Notes: generated by a model from the sequence alone, not told the origin. 64,000 nucleotides of DNA from Gemmatimonadaceae bacterium (GCA_016720905.1 JADKJT010000008.1:62001-126000); one strand, 5' to 3'; shown: positions 16,714 to 25,351, numbered from the stretch's first letter. Numbers and translations: made by a program.

Positions 16714-17571
16714 ATGACTCTCGCTGCGCGTCGTCGACCTGCCATCCGCGGAGTATTCCTCGATCGCTCGCTCGAGGAACTACCGCTCTTCCGTCTCAGT
16801 GATTCCGCCGACGACACGCCCGTGTCGTTCACGGCCGACAACGGCGGTCGCTGGCGCGTTATCCCCGCTCCCGGCGACCGGCTTCCCGGTACGTTCGATC
16901 AGGACGTGTACGTCGAGCTGTTGCATCGGTACAACGAAGCGGGATCGCCGGCCGATGGTGCGGTGTCGTTCACGCTGCATTCCTTTCTCCGCTCCATGGG
17001 TCGACGCGCTGACGGGCGCACCTACGAACAGCTGCGCGGAGCCCTCGCCCGGCTGGAGCGTACGACACTTGAGTCGGTTGGCGCCTATTGGTCGGCCTCC
17101 ACCGGCCATGGCGATATCAGCTTCACGATCCTGAGTTCCGTCGCGGTGCAGCGCCGCCGCGTGGCCGATCGGGAGCAACTGCACTTGTTCGGCAACCTGG
17201 CCGCCGGAGAACCGGGGGATGCCCGGGTTATCCTATCACCAACGCTGCGCGCCAATCTGGCCGCGCGTCATACGGTATCCCTGTCATCGGTCCGGTATCA
17301 CGCACTTTCGTCCCCGGTGGCACGCCGCCTGTACCGGATCCTTGAGGTTGCCAGGGCAGACGGGCGATTATCATGGCGGCTGACGCTGGAACGACTGGCC
17401 GAACAATTGCCGCTCACTCAACGTTATCCATCACACCTGCAGCGGGTCCTGCAGCCGGCGCACGAGATGCTGCTCAGCGCCGGATTGGTCCGTGACATAG
17501 GGATCCGGCAGTACGATCGGATCTGGCATGTGGATTACGTGTTGGGGACTCGGCCTCGGGATGAAACCTGA
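16714..17571 (+). CDS. Replication initiator protein A (RPA)-family protein
   Basis: A 285-residue protein resembling the RPA replication initiators of proteobacterial plasmids. The typical opening (ELPLFRLSD), an early FDQDVYVELLHRY segment, TYEQLRGALARLERTTL and a C-terminal winged-helix-like LERLAEQLPLTQRYPSHLQRVL are present. Such proteins bind origin repeats and start plasmid replication. Here it lies between a surface lipoprotein and a processing protease, without parA/parB genes or obvious iterons nearby, so it may be a domesticated copy or a regulator. ATG 16714 is preferred to the adjacent TTG 16711. The call rests on pattern recall and is moderately certain. Confidence 0.65.
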   Translation: MTLAARRRPAIRGVFLDRSLEELPLFRLSDSADDTPVSFTADNGGRWRVIPAPGDRLPGTFDQDVYVELLHRYNEAGSPADGAVSFTLHSFLRSMGRRADGRTYEQLRGALARLERTTLESVGAYWSASTGHGDISFTILSSVAVQRRRVADREQLHLFGNLAAGEPGDARVILSPTLRANLAARHTVSLSSVRYHALSSPVARRLYRILEVARADGRLSWRLTLERLAEQLPLTQRYPSHLQRVLQPAHEMLLSAGLVRDIGIRQYDRIWHVDYVLGTRPRDET

Positions 17572-17630
17572 CGGCCGCCCAAGTGTCTCTCTAGCAGCAC
17601 TCTTCGCTTTTCCCTCCTTCAAGCCGCCGC

Positions 17631-19247
17631 ATGACACGCACCCGTAAGGCCGCTGTCGCCAGCCTGTTGCTCCTCCCGCTCCTCGCCGGAGGCTTCGCCC
17701 TTCAGGCGAGAGCCACCCGTGGCGGCGCGCAGCTGCTCGATCAGGTCCTCACCTTCGTGGCCCTGCGCTACGTCGACACCCTCGACGCGCAGGCGCTGTA
17801 CGAAAAGGCCGCGCGTGGCCTCGTGAAGGAACTCGCCGATCCGTACACCGAGCTCTTCACGCCCAAGCAGATGGCCGCGTTTTCGCGCAACACGGGCGGA
17901 CGATACGCCGGCATTGGCATGCAGATCGTCAAACAGGGCGGCTATGTCACCATCGACAAGGTGTTCCCCAACACGCCCGCCGAGTCGCGGGGTGTGCAGG
18001 AAGGCGACCGCATTGTCGCCATCGACACGTTCCAGGCAGCTGGATGGTCAACGGAACAGGCGCAGGACAAACTGCTGGGGGAAGTGGGTACGGCGGTCAC
18101 CGTGACGTTCGCACGGCCCGGCATGGCGCAGCCGCTCAAGCTGGATTTCAAGCGCGCGGAAATTCATGTGCCGGCCGTGGCGTTTCGCATGATGCTCGAC
18201 GACCGCGTTGGGTACATCCCGCTCACCCGATTCAGCGAACAGACCACCTCGGACATCGCGGAGTCTGTGGTCGAGTTGCGCAAGAAGGGTGCAAAAGGCC
18301 TCGTGATCGATCTGCGCGGCAACCCGGGCGGCATTCTGGAAGAGGCGTTCGCGATGTCGAACCTGTTCCTCCCCAAGGGCAAGGAACTTCTCTCGGTGCG
18401 GGGACGAGGCGAGTATCAGAAGTTCGTCGCTGAACAGGAGCCCCTTGCATCGGATATCCCGTTGGTCGTGCTGGTTGATGGCGGTTCGGCATCAGCGTCC
18501 GAGATTGTCGCGGGTGCGCTGCAGGACTACGATCGCGCACTGGTGTTGGGCACGACGTCGTATGGCAAAGGTCTTGTGCAAAGCGTGTACAATCTCGACG
18601 GCGGTTATGCCCTCAAGATCACCACTGGCAAGTGGTATACGCCTTCGGGACGCTCCATCCAGAAAGAGCGCAAGTTCAACGCCGACGGGCAGTTCGTGGA
18701 AGTGATCTCGGATTCGGTCGAAAGCGACTCGGCGCGTAAAGCGCGTCCGATATTCAAGTCGGCGTCGGGACGGACGGTGTATGGTGGCGGCGCAATCACA
18801 CCCGATCTCGTTGTGCCGGCTGACACGATCTCCAGCAAAGAGCAGGCGCTGGCCCGTCTCATGGCACCGCACTTCACCAAGTTCTTCAACGCGGTGGGCA
18901 TGCTGGCCCAGGACCAGAAAGGCAAGATCAAGCCCGACTTCACGGCGAACGCGGCGTGGCGCGAAGATCTGTATCGTCGCCTCACGGCCGACTCCGTGAA
19001 GATCGACAAGGCCGTGTATGATGCCGGCGGTACGTGGGCTGACCGCTACATCGAAAGCCGCGTGGCCCGGGTGGCATTTGGCGACTCCACGGCCAAGCGT
19101 CATGAGCTCAAGGATGACAATCAGCTGCGCAAGGCGATGGATATGCTGCGGAAGAGCTCCACGCAGAAGGAGGTCTTTGCCGCGGCGGCGGCGGAGCCAT
19201 CCAACAGCCGCCCGACGCTGGCCAAGAGCTCACGCGGCTCGAATTAG
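17631..19247 (+). CDS. C-terminal processing protease, S41 family
   Basis: A periplasmic serine protease of 538 residues. A signal/anchor segment (residues 8-25) is followed by an N-terminal helical region (YVDTLDAQALYEKAARGLVKELADPYTELF), a PDZ domain (about 90-175, GGRYAGIGMQIV...GVQEGDRIVAIDTF) and the S41 catalytic domain with the nucleophile Ser in GGSASASEIVAGALQD and the general-base Lys in TSYGKGLVQ. The C-terminal 150 residues are extra compared with short CtpA proteins. Family members trim C-terminal tails of envelope proteins. It stands alone and is followed by a clear terminator. Confidence 0.92.
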   Translation: MTRTRKAAVASLLLLPLLAGGFALQARATRGGAQLLDQVLTFVALRYVDTLDAQALYEKAARGLVKELADPYTELFTPKQMAAFSRNTGGRYAGIGMQIVKQGGYVTIDKVFPNTPAESRGVQEGDRIVAIDTFQAAGWSTEQAQDKLLGEVGTAVTVTFARPGMAQPLKLDFKRAEIHVPAVAFRMMLDDRVGYIPLTRFSEQTTSDIAESVVELRKKGAKGLVIDLRGNPGGILEEAFAMSNLFLPKGKELLSVRGRGEYQKFVAEQEPLASDIPLVVLVDGGSASASEIVAGALQDYDRALVLGTTSYGKGLVQSVYNLDGGYALKITTGKWYTPSGRSIQKERKFNADGQFVEVISDSVESDSARKARPIFKSASGRTVYGGGAITPDLVVPADTISSKEQALARLMAPHFTKFFNAVGMLAQDQKGKIKPDFTANAAWREDLYRRLTADSVKIDKAVYDAGGTWADRYIESRVARVAFGDSTAKRHELKDDNQLRKAMDMLRKSSTQKEVFAAAAAEPSNSRPTLAKSSRGSN

Positions 19248-19278
19248 ACCGCTTGGCATTTCGCAGTCAATAGGGAGA

Positions 19279-19309
19279 AATCCGGACGAGTTGGGTAATC
19301 GTCCGGATT
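19279..19309 (+). terminator. Perfect 11-bp hairpin terminator
   Basis: AATCCGGACGA (19279-19289), a 9-nt loop and TCGTCCGGATT (19299-19309) form a stable stem 31 bp after the S41 protease gene. No T-run beyond the two closing Ts. Confidence 0.65.
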
Positions 19310-19342
19310 GCCCCTCGCGCGAACCCCACCTAGCATAGGCGC

Positions 19343-20443
19343 ATGCGCAAATTTGCCCCATTCCATACCGAACGCCGCGCTTTCGCGGCGTTCGTGGTTT
19401 CCGGCTCGCTCGTTGCACTGGCTGCCTGCGGTCGGTCCCCGTCAACGACCGCTGCCACTCCCGCCGCCCGCACGGCATTTGCGGCCGATAGCGGCGAGGT
19501 GCATCTGACCAATATCCGCCGCATCACCGATGGCGGTGAGAACGCCGAAGCGTATTGGAGCGCCGACGGCCAGTGGATCACATTCCAGTCCACACGTGAC
19601 GGCCGGACCTGTGATCAGCAGTACACCATGCGCGCCGACGGGTCGGAACTGACCAAGGTGTCGGTCGGTGGCAAGACCACGTGCGGCTGGTTCCTGCCCG
19701 GTGCGAAACGACTGTTCTTTGGCGCCACGCACGCCGCCGACTCCGCCTGTCCGGTCAAGCCCGACCCCTCGAAAGGCTATGTATGGGGCATCGACCCGTT
19801 CGACATCTACACGGTGGGTCGTGATGGCAAGGATCTCAAACGGCTCACCAACTACGGCGTGTATACCGCCGAAGGCGTGCTTTCACCCGACGGTAAGCGC
19901 ATCGTATTCACGTCCCTCAAGGGCGGCGACCTGGATATCTATACGATGAATGTCGATGGGACCGACGTGAAGCAGCTCACCACCACGCCGGGCTACGACG
20001 GCGGACCATGGTGGTCACCCGACGGGAAGAAAATCGTGTATCGCGCCTGGCATCCCACCAATCCCGATTCGCTGAAGGCCTATCGCGATTTGCTCAAGCA
20101 GCGGATGATCCGTCCGAACCGGATGGAACTGTTCGTGATGAACGCCGACGGATCCGATCAGAAGCAGATCACCAATCTTGGTGGCGCGAACTTCGGTCCG
20201 TCGTGGACGCCTGATGGCAAGCGAATCATCTTCTCGTCCAATCACCGGAATCCGCGCAGCCGTAATTTCGATCTGTTCCTTGTAGGCATGGACGGCACGG
20301 GGTTGGAGCGCATCACGACACACGAAGACTTCGACGGCTTTCCGATGTTCAGTCCCGATGGCAAGAAACTGATCTGGGCATCGAACCGGCATGATACGAA
20401 GCCAGGCGAAACGAACCTGTTTATTGCGGAGTGGAAGCCGTAG
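19343..20443 (+). CDS. TolB-like beta-propeller lipoprotein
   Basis: A 366-residue exported protein. The signal peptide ends in LVALAAC, a lipobox, so it should be lipid-anchored. The mature part consists of repeated PD40/TolB-type blades, each with the form ..SPDGKRIVF... or ..WSPDGKKIVYRA.., spanning about residues 50-365 and giving six blades. Paired Cys residues (CDQQ, CGWF, CPVK) may form disulfides. No enzymatic domain follows the propeller, so a binding or scaffold role at the envelope is likely. It is monocistronic, between a terminator and the LuxR-fusion gene. Confidence 0.85.
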   Translation: MRKFAPFHTERRAFAAFVVSGSLVALAACGRSPSTTAATPAARTAFAADSGEVHLTNIRRITDGGENAEAYWSADGQWITFQSTRDGRTCDQQYTMRADGSELTKVSVGGKTTCGWFLPGAKRLFFGATHAADSACPVKPDPSKGYVWGIDPFDIYTVGRDGKDLKRLTNYGVYTAEGVLSPDGKRIVFTSLKGGDLDIYTMNVDGTDVKQLTTTPGYDGGPWWSPDGKKIVYRAWHPTNPDSLKAYRDLLKQRMIRPNRMELFVMNADGSDQKQITNLGGANFGPSWTPDGKRIIFSSNHRNPRSRNFDLFLVGMDGTGLERITTHEDFDGFPMFSPDGKKLIWASNRHDTKPGETNLFIAEWKP

Positions 20444-20486
20444 GGCTGTCTGCGTCACCGGCACGTCGTCGCCCAAGGTCTTCCGG

Positions 20487-21986
20487 ATGCCGCCCACCCT
20501 GAAGCTCCGTGAACGCCAGATACTGACGCTGCTCGCCGACGGCCTGTCCGCACCCGGCATCGCCGCGCGCCTGTCCCTGTCGCCCGACACCGTCCGTTGG
20601 TACATCAAGCAACTGTATCGCGACCTGGACGTGTCGTCGCGCGCCGAGGCGATTCGCGTGGCAATGACGCGCGGACTGCTCGATGCACCGGTGCAGGCAG
20701 CGGCCGCGGTGGCCGTTACGCGATCGACGATTCGCTACGCCAACAATGCCGGCGTTCATATTGCCTTTCAGATCGTCGGCGACGGTCCGGTGGATCTGTT
20801 GTTCATGCACGGCTTCGTGTCACATCTCGACTTGGCGTGGGAAGAGCCAGAGTACACGGCGTTCTTTGAACACATTGGCCGATCGGCGCGAGTCATCCTG
20901 TTCGACAAACGCGGCGTGGGAGTGTCCGACCGGCATGTCGGTCCGTCTACGCTGGAGCAGACAGTGGCCGACGCGCGATGCGTGCTGGACGCGGCCGGCG
21001 CGAAACGCGCCTTTATCATGGGCACCTCGGAGGGCGGCGCGGCGGCGGTGCTGCTGGCCTCCATGTATCCGGAGCGCGTGCATGGGCTGATTCTCTCCAG
21101 TGCCTCGCCGTTCATTGGCGGGCATGGCACCGAGTTTCCATGGACAACAAGTGCGGCCACTCAGTTCGCGCCGCTGGAACCGGTCCCCCATCGATGGGGC
21201 GAACCGTGGGCGCTTGACCGCTTCGCACCATCGCGCGCGGAGAGTCTTGTGTTTCGCGAATGGTGGTCGCGCCTGCTCCGCGCCGCCACGAGTCCTTCGG
21301 TTGTCGAAACAGTCCTGACGAACGCGCGCGCGGTGGACATACGCGCACTCTTGCCGTCTATTGCCACACGCACACTGGTTGTGCATCGCGTGGGCGACCG
21401 ATTGGTGCCACTGTCGGCGGGGCACTACTTCGCAACGCGGTTGCCCCATGCGCGATTGGTGGAGTTGCCAGGCAATGATCATGTGTATTTCGTGGACGGA
21501 GAGCTCCTGGCTCGCACAGTCACCGCGTATCTGCGGGAACCGGATGCCGCGCCTGATGTGCGTACGTGGATCGCCATCATCCTGTGCATGGCCGGAGCTG
21601 GCGCTCGGCTTGACGAGACCAAACGTGCGGTGCTGGAGTCGAACGGCGCGCGTTTCCTGCGGCAGTCCGACGCCGCGTGGACCGCCCTCTTTGAAGGACC
21701 GAGCACCGCCTTGCGTTGCGCCCGGCAACTGCGCGATCTGGGAACCGGTCGAGCGGGTGGCATGTCACTGCATGTCGGAGCGTGCTCCGTGACCGACGGC
21801 ATACCAGTGGGCGCGGCGTTCACACGCGCCATGGAGACTGCGGCCGCGACCAAACCCGGAGAGATCGTTCTCACCGGCATGTTGCGCGACATCCTTGCCG
21901 GCGCCGATGTCAAAGTGGCGGTGCATTCCGTGGCGGCCGGAGATGCCGACGCGCCGCCTTCGGCTACGTGGGCACTGGTGGACTGA
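20487..21986 (+). CDS. LuxR HTH - alpha/beta hydrolase - degenerate cyclase fusion
   Basis: A 499-residue fusion of three parts. Residues 1-70 are a LuxR/NarL helix-turn-helix (LRERQILTLLADGLSAPGIAARLSLSPDTVRWYIKQL), unusually at the N-terminus. Residues 85-355 are an alpha/beta hydrolase with the oxyanion region FMHGFVSHLD, nucleophile Ser in GTSEGG, the acid region VHRVGDRLVP and His in GNDHVYF. Residues 365-499 align in pattern with class III nucleotide cyclase domains (LFEGPSTALRCARQLRD, LHVGACSV, KPGEIVLTGMLRDILAG), but the metal-binding DxxG segment reads CMAGAGA, so cyclase activity should be lost. ATG 20487 is chosen because the frame upstream is antisense-free but lies in the previous gene. 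Ligand unknown. Confidence 0.85.
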   Translation: MPPTLKLRERQILTLLADGLSAPGIAARLSLSPDTVRWYIKQLYRDLDVSSRAEAIRVAMTRGLLDAPVQAAAAVAVTRSTIRYANNAGVHIAFQIVGDGPVDLLFMHGFVSHLDLAWEEPEYTAFFEHIGRSARVILFDKRGVGVSDRHVGPSTLEQTVADARCVLDAAGAKRAFIMGTSEGGAAAVLLASMYPERVHGLILSSASPFIGGHGTEFPWTTSAATQFAPLEPVPHRWGEPWALDRFAPSRAESLVFREWWSRLLRAATSPSVVETVLTNARAVDIRALLPSIATRTLVVHRVGDRLVPLSAGHYFATRLPHARLVELPGNDHVYFVDGELLARTVTAYLREPDAAPDVRTWIAIILCMAGAGARLDETKRAVLESNGARFLRQSDAAWTALFEGPSTALRCARQLRDLGTGRAGGMSLHVGACSVTDGIPVGAAFTRAMETAAATKPGEIVLTGMLRDILAGADVKVAVHSVAAGDADAPPSATWALVD

Positions 21987-22091
21987 ATTCCACCCGGTAT
22001 TCACCACGCAATCGGGTGGTGCATGCCACCTGGCGGGCAGGCGAGGTTCTGGCCACACGGCTCACGCTCGAGCCCTTACCGCGAGGATCTC

Positions 22092-22574
22092 ATGCGCTTT
22101 CCACTGTCCACCACCGCCCGGATGCTGCTCATGCTCTCTGCCACCACGATTGTCGCCGCCTGCAACGATGACACTACGGCGCCCGATGTCAGCGGACCGG
22201 TGTCTATTGCCATCACGCAATCGCTGACCGGTCAGACGACATCGGCCGGCGTGTTCTCCATGACCGGCGCGCGCGCCGATAGCGGCAGCACGACCGAAGA
22301 ACTCACCTTTGGCGGTCCGCTGACGCAATCGCCGGTACCGCTGACATATGTTCGCACCCTGACCGGAAAACAAGGCACGCTGACGGTGCGCGGCAGTGCG
22401 ACACTGACCTTCACCAGCCAGACAGCGGCGACGCTGGCGGGAAGTTGGACTGTCGAGAAGGGAACCGGTGTCTACGCCAATACCACGGGAACAGGGACGC
22501 TTGTCGGGGCGGCCTACTTCGCTGCGTCGCCACCTACGGGGACGCTGACGTATGCAGGGCGGTTGGAGCGTTAG
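22092..22574 (+). CDS. Small secreted lipoprotein of unknown function
   Basis: A 160-residue protein with a lipobox-type signal peptide (LSATTIVAAC, then NDDTTAP). The mature domain is Thr/Ser/Gly-rich and predicted to be all-beta, in the style of DUF-type allene-oxide-cyclase-like or fibronectin-like barrels (GTLTVRGSATLTFTS, GSWTVEKGTGVYANTTGTGTL). The motif W-x-[V/I]-x-x-G-T-G-x-[Y/F] is seen in small bacterial barrel proteins, but I cannot name the family with confidence. ATG 22092 gives the signal peptide a normal N-terminus; it is preceded by GCGAGGATCTC, a plausible ribosome binding site. The gene ends directly in a GGGAGAC repeat hairpin. Confidence 0.72.
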   Translation: MRFPLSTTARMLLMLSATTIVAACNDDTTAPDVSGPVSIAITQSLTGQTTSAGVFSMTGARADSGSTTEELTFGGPLTQSPVPLTYVRTLTGKQGTLTVRGSATLTFTSQTAATLAGSWTVEKGTGVYANTTGTGTLVGAAYFAASPPTGTLTYAGRLER

Positions 22575-22657
22575 AAGACGGGAGACGGGAGACGGGGAGA
22601 CGGGAGACATCCAGCCGACCCGATGTCTCCCGTCTCCAGTCTCCAGTCTCCCGTCTT
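22575..22657. repeat. GGGAGAC heptamer repeat forming a 36-bp hairpin
   Basis: Starting one base after the lipoprotein stop codon, four GGGAGAC-type units (22575-22611) face an almost exact reverse complement (22622-22657) across a 10-nt loop. It lies between convergent genes and could terminate both. A near-identical single arm occurs at 36769-36803 just after the argR stop. Confidence 0.85.
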
Positions 22658-22666
22658 AACGCACCT

Positions 22667-23206
22667 TCAGGCTGCAACCGCGATTGCGGCCGACGCGGCC
22701 GGCGCCGCCTGCACCTCGATGCTCAGTTTGACCTCGTCACTCACCAGCAGGCCGCCCGCTTCAAGTGCGACGTTCCACACCAGTCCCCACTCCTTGCGCG
22801 AGATTTTTCCGTTCAGCGAAGCAGACACCTTTTTGTTGCCCCACGGGTCGGTGGCCGGTCCGCCGATTTCTCCGGTCAGCGTGATCGGGCGCGTTATGCC
22901 GCGCAACGTCAGCTCGCCTTCGGCCGTCGCGTCCTCGCCATTCCTGGTGAATCGCTTCAGCGCGAACGTCGCCGTGGGATAGGTCTCGACATCGAAAAAG
23001 TCGGCGCCCTTGAGATGACCGTCTCGCTGCTCGTTCCCTGAAAAGAGCGACGCCACATCGATCTCTACGGTGGCCCCCGTGACGGCACCGTTCTCCTCGT
23101 CAATCATTCCGGCGAACCGTCCGAACGTGCCCCGCACGGTCGAAATGCCAAGGTGCTTCACCGAGAACTGGACCTGGCTGTGTGTCGTGTCGATTTCCCA
23201 CCGCAT
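22667..23206 (-). CDS. YceI family protein
   Basis: A 179-residue protein matching the YceI lipocalin-like fold over its whole length: WEIDTTHSQVQFSVKHLGISTVRGTFG at the N-terminus, IDVASLFSGNEQRDGHLKGADFFDVETYPTATF, LTLRGITRPITL and the closing W-x-L-E segment (KEWGLVWNVALEAGGLLVSDEVKL). Family members bind polyprenoid lipids; many are periplasmic, but this copy has no signal peptide and appears cytoplasmic. A strong -35 box and a dyad overlap its promoter, and the marR gene lies just upstream on the same strand, suggesting that the regulator controls it. Confidence 0.92.
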   Translation of the reverse strand: MRWEIDTTHSQVQFSVKHLGISTVRGTFGRFAGMIDEENGAVTGATVEIDVASLFSGNEQRDGHLKGADFFDVETYPTATFALKRFTRNGEDATAEGELTLRGITRPITLTGEIGGPATDPWGNKKVSASLNGKISRKEWGLVWNVALEAGGLLVSDEVKLSIEVQAAPAASAAIAVAA

Positions 23207-23275
23207 TGTCTGCTCCTGCCCGTTCGGGCGGCTCGTTTGATGCTACGTACGCAAGCATTGAAACGCCTGCGGATA

Positions 23276-23317
23276 TCTCATAACTGAGAAACTTAGCAAT
23301 CAAACACCATCTGTCAA
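23276..23317 (-). promoter_or_regulatory. yceI promoter with operator-like dyad
   Basis: On the minus strand TTGACA (23317-23312) and TAAGTT (23295-23290) are 16 bp apart. Directly after the -10 box lies the palindrome TCTCA-N4-TGAGA (23276-23289), where a bound regulator would block transcription. The neighbouring MarR protein is the natural candidate. Confidence 0.6.
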
Positions 23318-23328
23318 CCCGTTGCGGT

Positions 23329-23892
23329 TCAGGCCGAGGCGGCCTTCGATTCCGGCCGAACGACCGGCTTGGGCAGGGAAGCCGCGCTCAGGCCAAGGGT
23401 ACGCAGCAGGTCAGCGGCGTGCACCTGCTCTTGCGTCGACAAACCAGACATCGCCTGTGTCAGGGTCTCGGCGTGTTCCTCGAAAATCGCGGCCGTGAGC
23501 TCGTCGCCACGCTGGGTCAGTGACGCATAGCGCGCCCGCCTATCGGTTGGGCAGTTCCGGCGCTCCACGAGCCCTTTGGCAGTCAGTCGATCAACCAGGA
23601 AGGTGATTCCGCCGCTGGAGACGAGGATGCGTCGCTGAACCTCCCCCAGCAGCATGGGCCCGCCATGATAGAGCGCCTCGAGGATCGCGAACTCGGCGAG
23701 CGTCAAACCGTGACGAGCGATGTCGGCAGCGGCGTGCTCGGCGATAGCCGAATGGGCTCGGGACATGATGACCCAGAGTCGCAGCGCGGCTGCCTGTTCC
23801 GGCGTGGCCTTCAGCGCGTGCGCGCCGGACGAGGATTCGGACTGGTGCGACTGGATGGGAGTGGACTCGGCACGCGGACGGCGGATTGTCAT
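23329..23892 (-). CDS. MarR-family transcriptional regulator
   Basis: A 187-residue winged-helix regulator. The N-terminal 35 residues are a polar extension; the MarR core follows, with RHGLTLAEFAILEALYHGGPMLLGEVQRRI for helix 2 to helix 3, the recognition helix SSGGITFLVDRLTAKGLVER, and the wing RNCPTDRRARYASLTQRGDEL with the conserved Asp-Arg-Arg. A C-terminal helix pair would complete the dimer. There is no obvious redox Cys pair, so it is more likely a phenolic/lipophilic ligand sensor than an OhrR-type peroxide sensor. It probably represses yceI and perhaps itself; the 75 bp to the divergent nuclease gene could also be a target. Confidence 0.9.
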   Translation of the reverse strand: MTIRRPRAESTPIQSHQSESSSGAHALKATPEQAAALRLWVIMSRAHSAIAEHAAADIARHGLTLAEFAILEALYHGGPMLLGEVQRRILVSSGGITFLVDRLTAKGLVERRNCPTDRRARYASLTQRGDELTAAIFEEHAETLTQAMSGLSTQEQVHAADLLRTLGLSAASLPKPVVRPESKAASA

Positions 23893-23967
23893 GAGTAGAA
23901 GCCTCTCAGGACTGTACCATCTGCGCAAGGGATTGAATGGACACTCCTGGTGGTCGACCTTTCGACC

Positions 23968-24966
23968 ATGTCTCTTTTCGATCTTCGTAAAGCCTCGGTG
24001 GGTGACCGGGTTGAGCATGAATTCCTGATCCGTGATCGGTCCGAGAAGACCACGCGAGCCGGGCTTCCCTTTGTCGTTCTCACGCTGGCCAATCGCAGCG
24101 GGATCATCGACACGGCCCCGATCTGGTCCGAGAAGATCGAATGGGCCGCCGGTGCTGAGAAGGGCAAGGTCGTTCAGGTTATAGGCGACATCGGAGCGTT
24201 CGGGGACGAGGGGGCGCGTCGACGTCAGCTCCAGTTGAGCGCGCCCCTTCGCGTCCTGCAGGGCGATCAGTTCGACCCATCGGAGTTCCTGCCGCGCGTC
24301 GATATGGATTTCGAACGCCTCTGGGACGGCATCGACAAACTCCGTGGGGGAATCGTCGCGCCGTCGGTGCGCCGATCGGTCGACCTCTTCTTCGCGGACG
24401 ATGCGTTTCGGGTGGTGTTTGAGCGCTCGCCAGCCTCGGTGAACGGGCACCATGCACAACTCGGCGGGCTGTTGCTTCACGTGCTCGAGGTCGCGTCCAT
24501 CGCGCGGCACATCGCACGCACTGTTCGACACGTGAACGCTGATCTGGTGGTCGCCGGCGCGCTGCTGCACGACATCGGCAAGGTCGAGGCGTACGCGGTC
24601 GGACCCGAGGGATTTGCCCACACTGCCTCCGGCATGCTGCTAGGTCACGTGACATTGGGCGCGCTGATGTTCGATCGTCGCGTGACTGCGTCGGGAATCG
24701 CGCTGACCTCGGCGCAGCGCGATGAACTGCTTCATCTCATCTTGTCGCATCACGGTGCCCTTGAATTCGGCAGCCCAGTTCAGCCTATGACGCCGGAAGC
24801 AGAAATCGTGCATTGGGCAGACGAGGCGTCGGCCAAGGCCACCGACATGCTGGACGAGTTCGCCGACCCCGAACTGTTTCCGCTGGGAGGCACTGGCGAG
24901 TTGTCCGCCAAGCGCTCGTGGCGGCTGGGTCGCCGGCTGTGGCGGCGCCCCGTCGCCTGGGATTGA
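23968..24966 (+). CDS. OB-fold/HD-domain 3'-5' exoribonuclease, YhaM-like
   Basis: A protein of 332 residues with the two-part layout of YhaM/CBF1: an N-terminal OB-fold nucleic-acid binding domain (VEHEFLIRDRSEKTTRAGLPFVVLTLANRSG... VVQVIGDIGAFG) and a C-terminal HD domain with metal-binding residues in HHAQLGGLLLHVLEVA, LLHDIGKVEAYA, LGHVTLG and LILSHHGALEFGSP. Such enzymes degrade RNA or single-stranded DNA from the 3' end and need Mn. ATG 23968 is preferred over GTG 23950 because the family normally starts about ten residues before the OB fold. It is divergent from marR. Confidence 0.85.
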   Translation: MSLFDLRKASVGDRVEHEFLIRDRSEKTTRAGLPFVVLTLANRSGIIDTAPIWSEKIEWAAGAEKGKVVQVIGDIGAFGDEGARRRQLQLSAPLRVLQGDQFDPSEFLPRVDMDFERLWDGIDKLRGGIVAPSVRRSVDLFFADDAFRVVFERSPASVNGHHAQLGGLLLHVLEVASIARHIARTVRHVNADLVVAGALLHDIGKVEAYAVGPEGFAHTASGMLLGHVTLGALMFDRRVTASGIALTSAQRDELLHLILSHHGALEFGSPVQPMTPEAEIVHWADEASAKATDMLDEFADPELFPLGGTGELSAKRSWRLGRRLWRRPVAWD

Positions 24967-25128
24967 GGCAATTCCGGACTGGCATCACTAGGTAAACTTA
25001 CTTAGAGGGTTACTTCGCATTCCCGATTCTTTGGTCCGACGCTGCACATCTATTCCAGGTCGGATTACCTTTCGCGAGTCGGCCACAGGTCCCTAGGTCG
25101 GCGCCCTTTACGCGAGGATTCAGGTCGT

Positions 25129-25338
25129 ATGCGTAAGCCACGCCCCAACACGTACAACCCGGCTCAGGCGCTTCACCTCATCGCTGCCGACCGCACGGGT
25201 CTTCCCCTTAGCTGCCCCTCCTGTTCCGGACAGATTGATCGTGATCCGGTCTCCAGTCCGCCGCCGCCGCATTCGCACGTGACACTCAAGTGCAGCGGCT
25301 GTGGCAGACTGGCGCGCTACATCGCGGGCGTGAACTGA
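25129..25338 (+). CDS. Small zinc-ribbon protein
   Basis: A 69-residue hypothetical protein. CPSC at residues 29-32 and CSGC at about 56-59 form a two-knuckle zinc ribbon, separated by a Pro-rich loop and followed by a short basic tail. The N-terminus is polar. The ATG is preceded by GCGAGGATT, a weak ribosome binding site. Coding potential is supported by the paired CxxC motifs and by the neat fit between its stop and the convergent YggX-like gene 13 bp further on. Function is unknown. Confidence 0.6.
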   Translation: MRKPRPNTYNPAQALHLIAADRTGLPLSCPSCSGQIDRDPVSSPPPPHSHVTLKCSGCGRLARYIAGVN

Positions 25339-25351
25339 AGGGTGTCGCACC

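Noticed and set aside
16627..17630. Plasmid origin with iterons around the RPA-like gene
   Set aside because: No direct repeats of 15-22 bp and no AT-rich region are seen next to the gene.
24967..25128. Regulatory site around GTAAACTTAC
   Set aside because: The palindrome is short and not linked to a known motif; nothing else in the 160 bp stands out.
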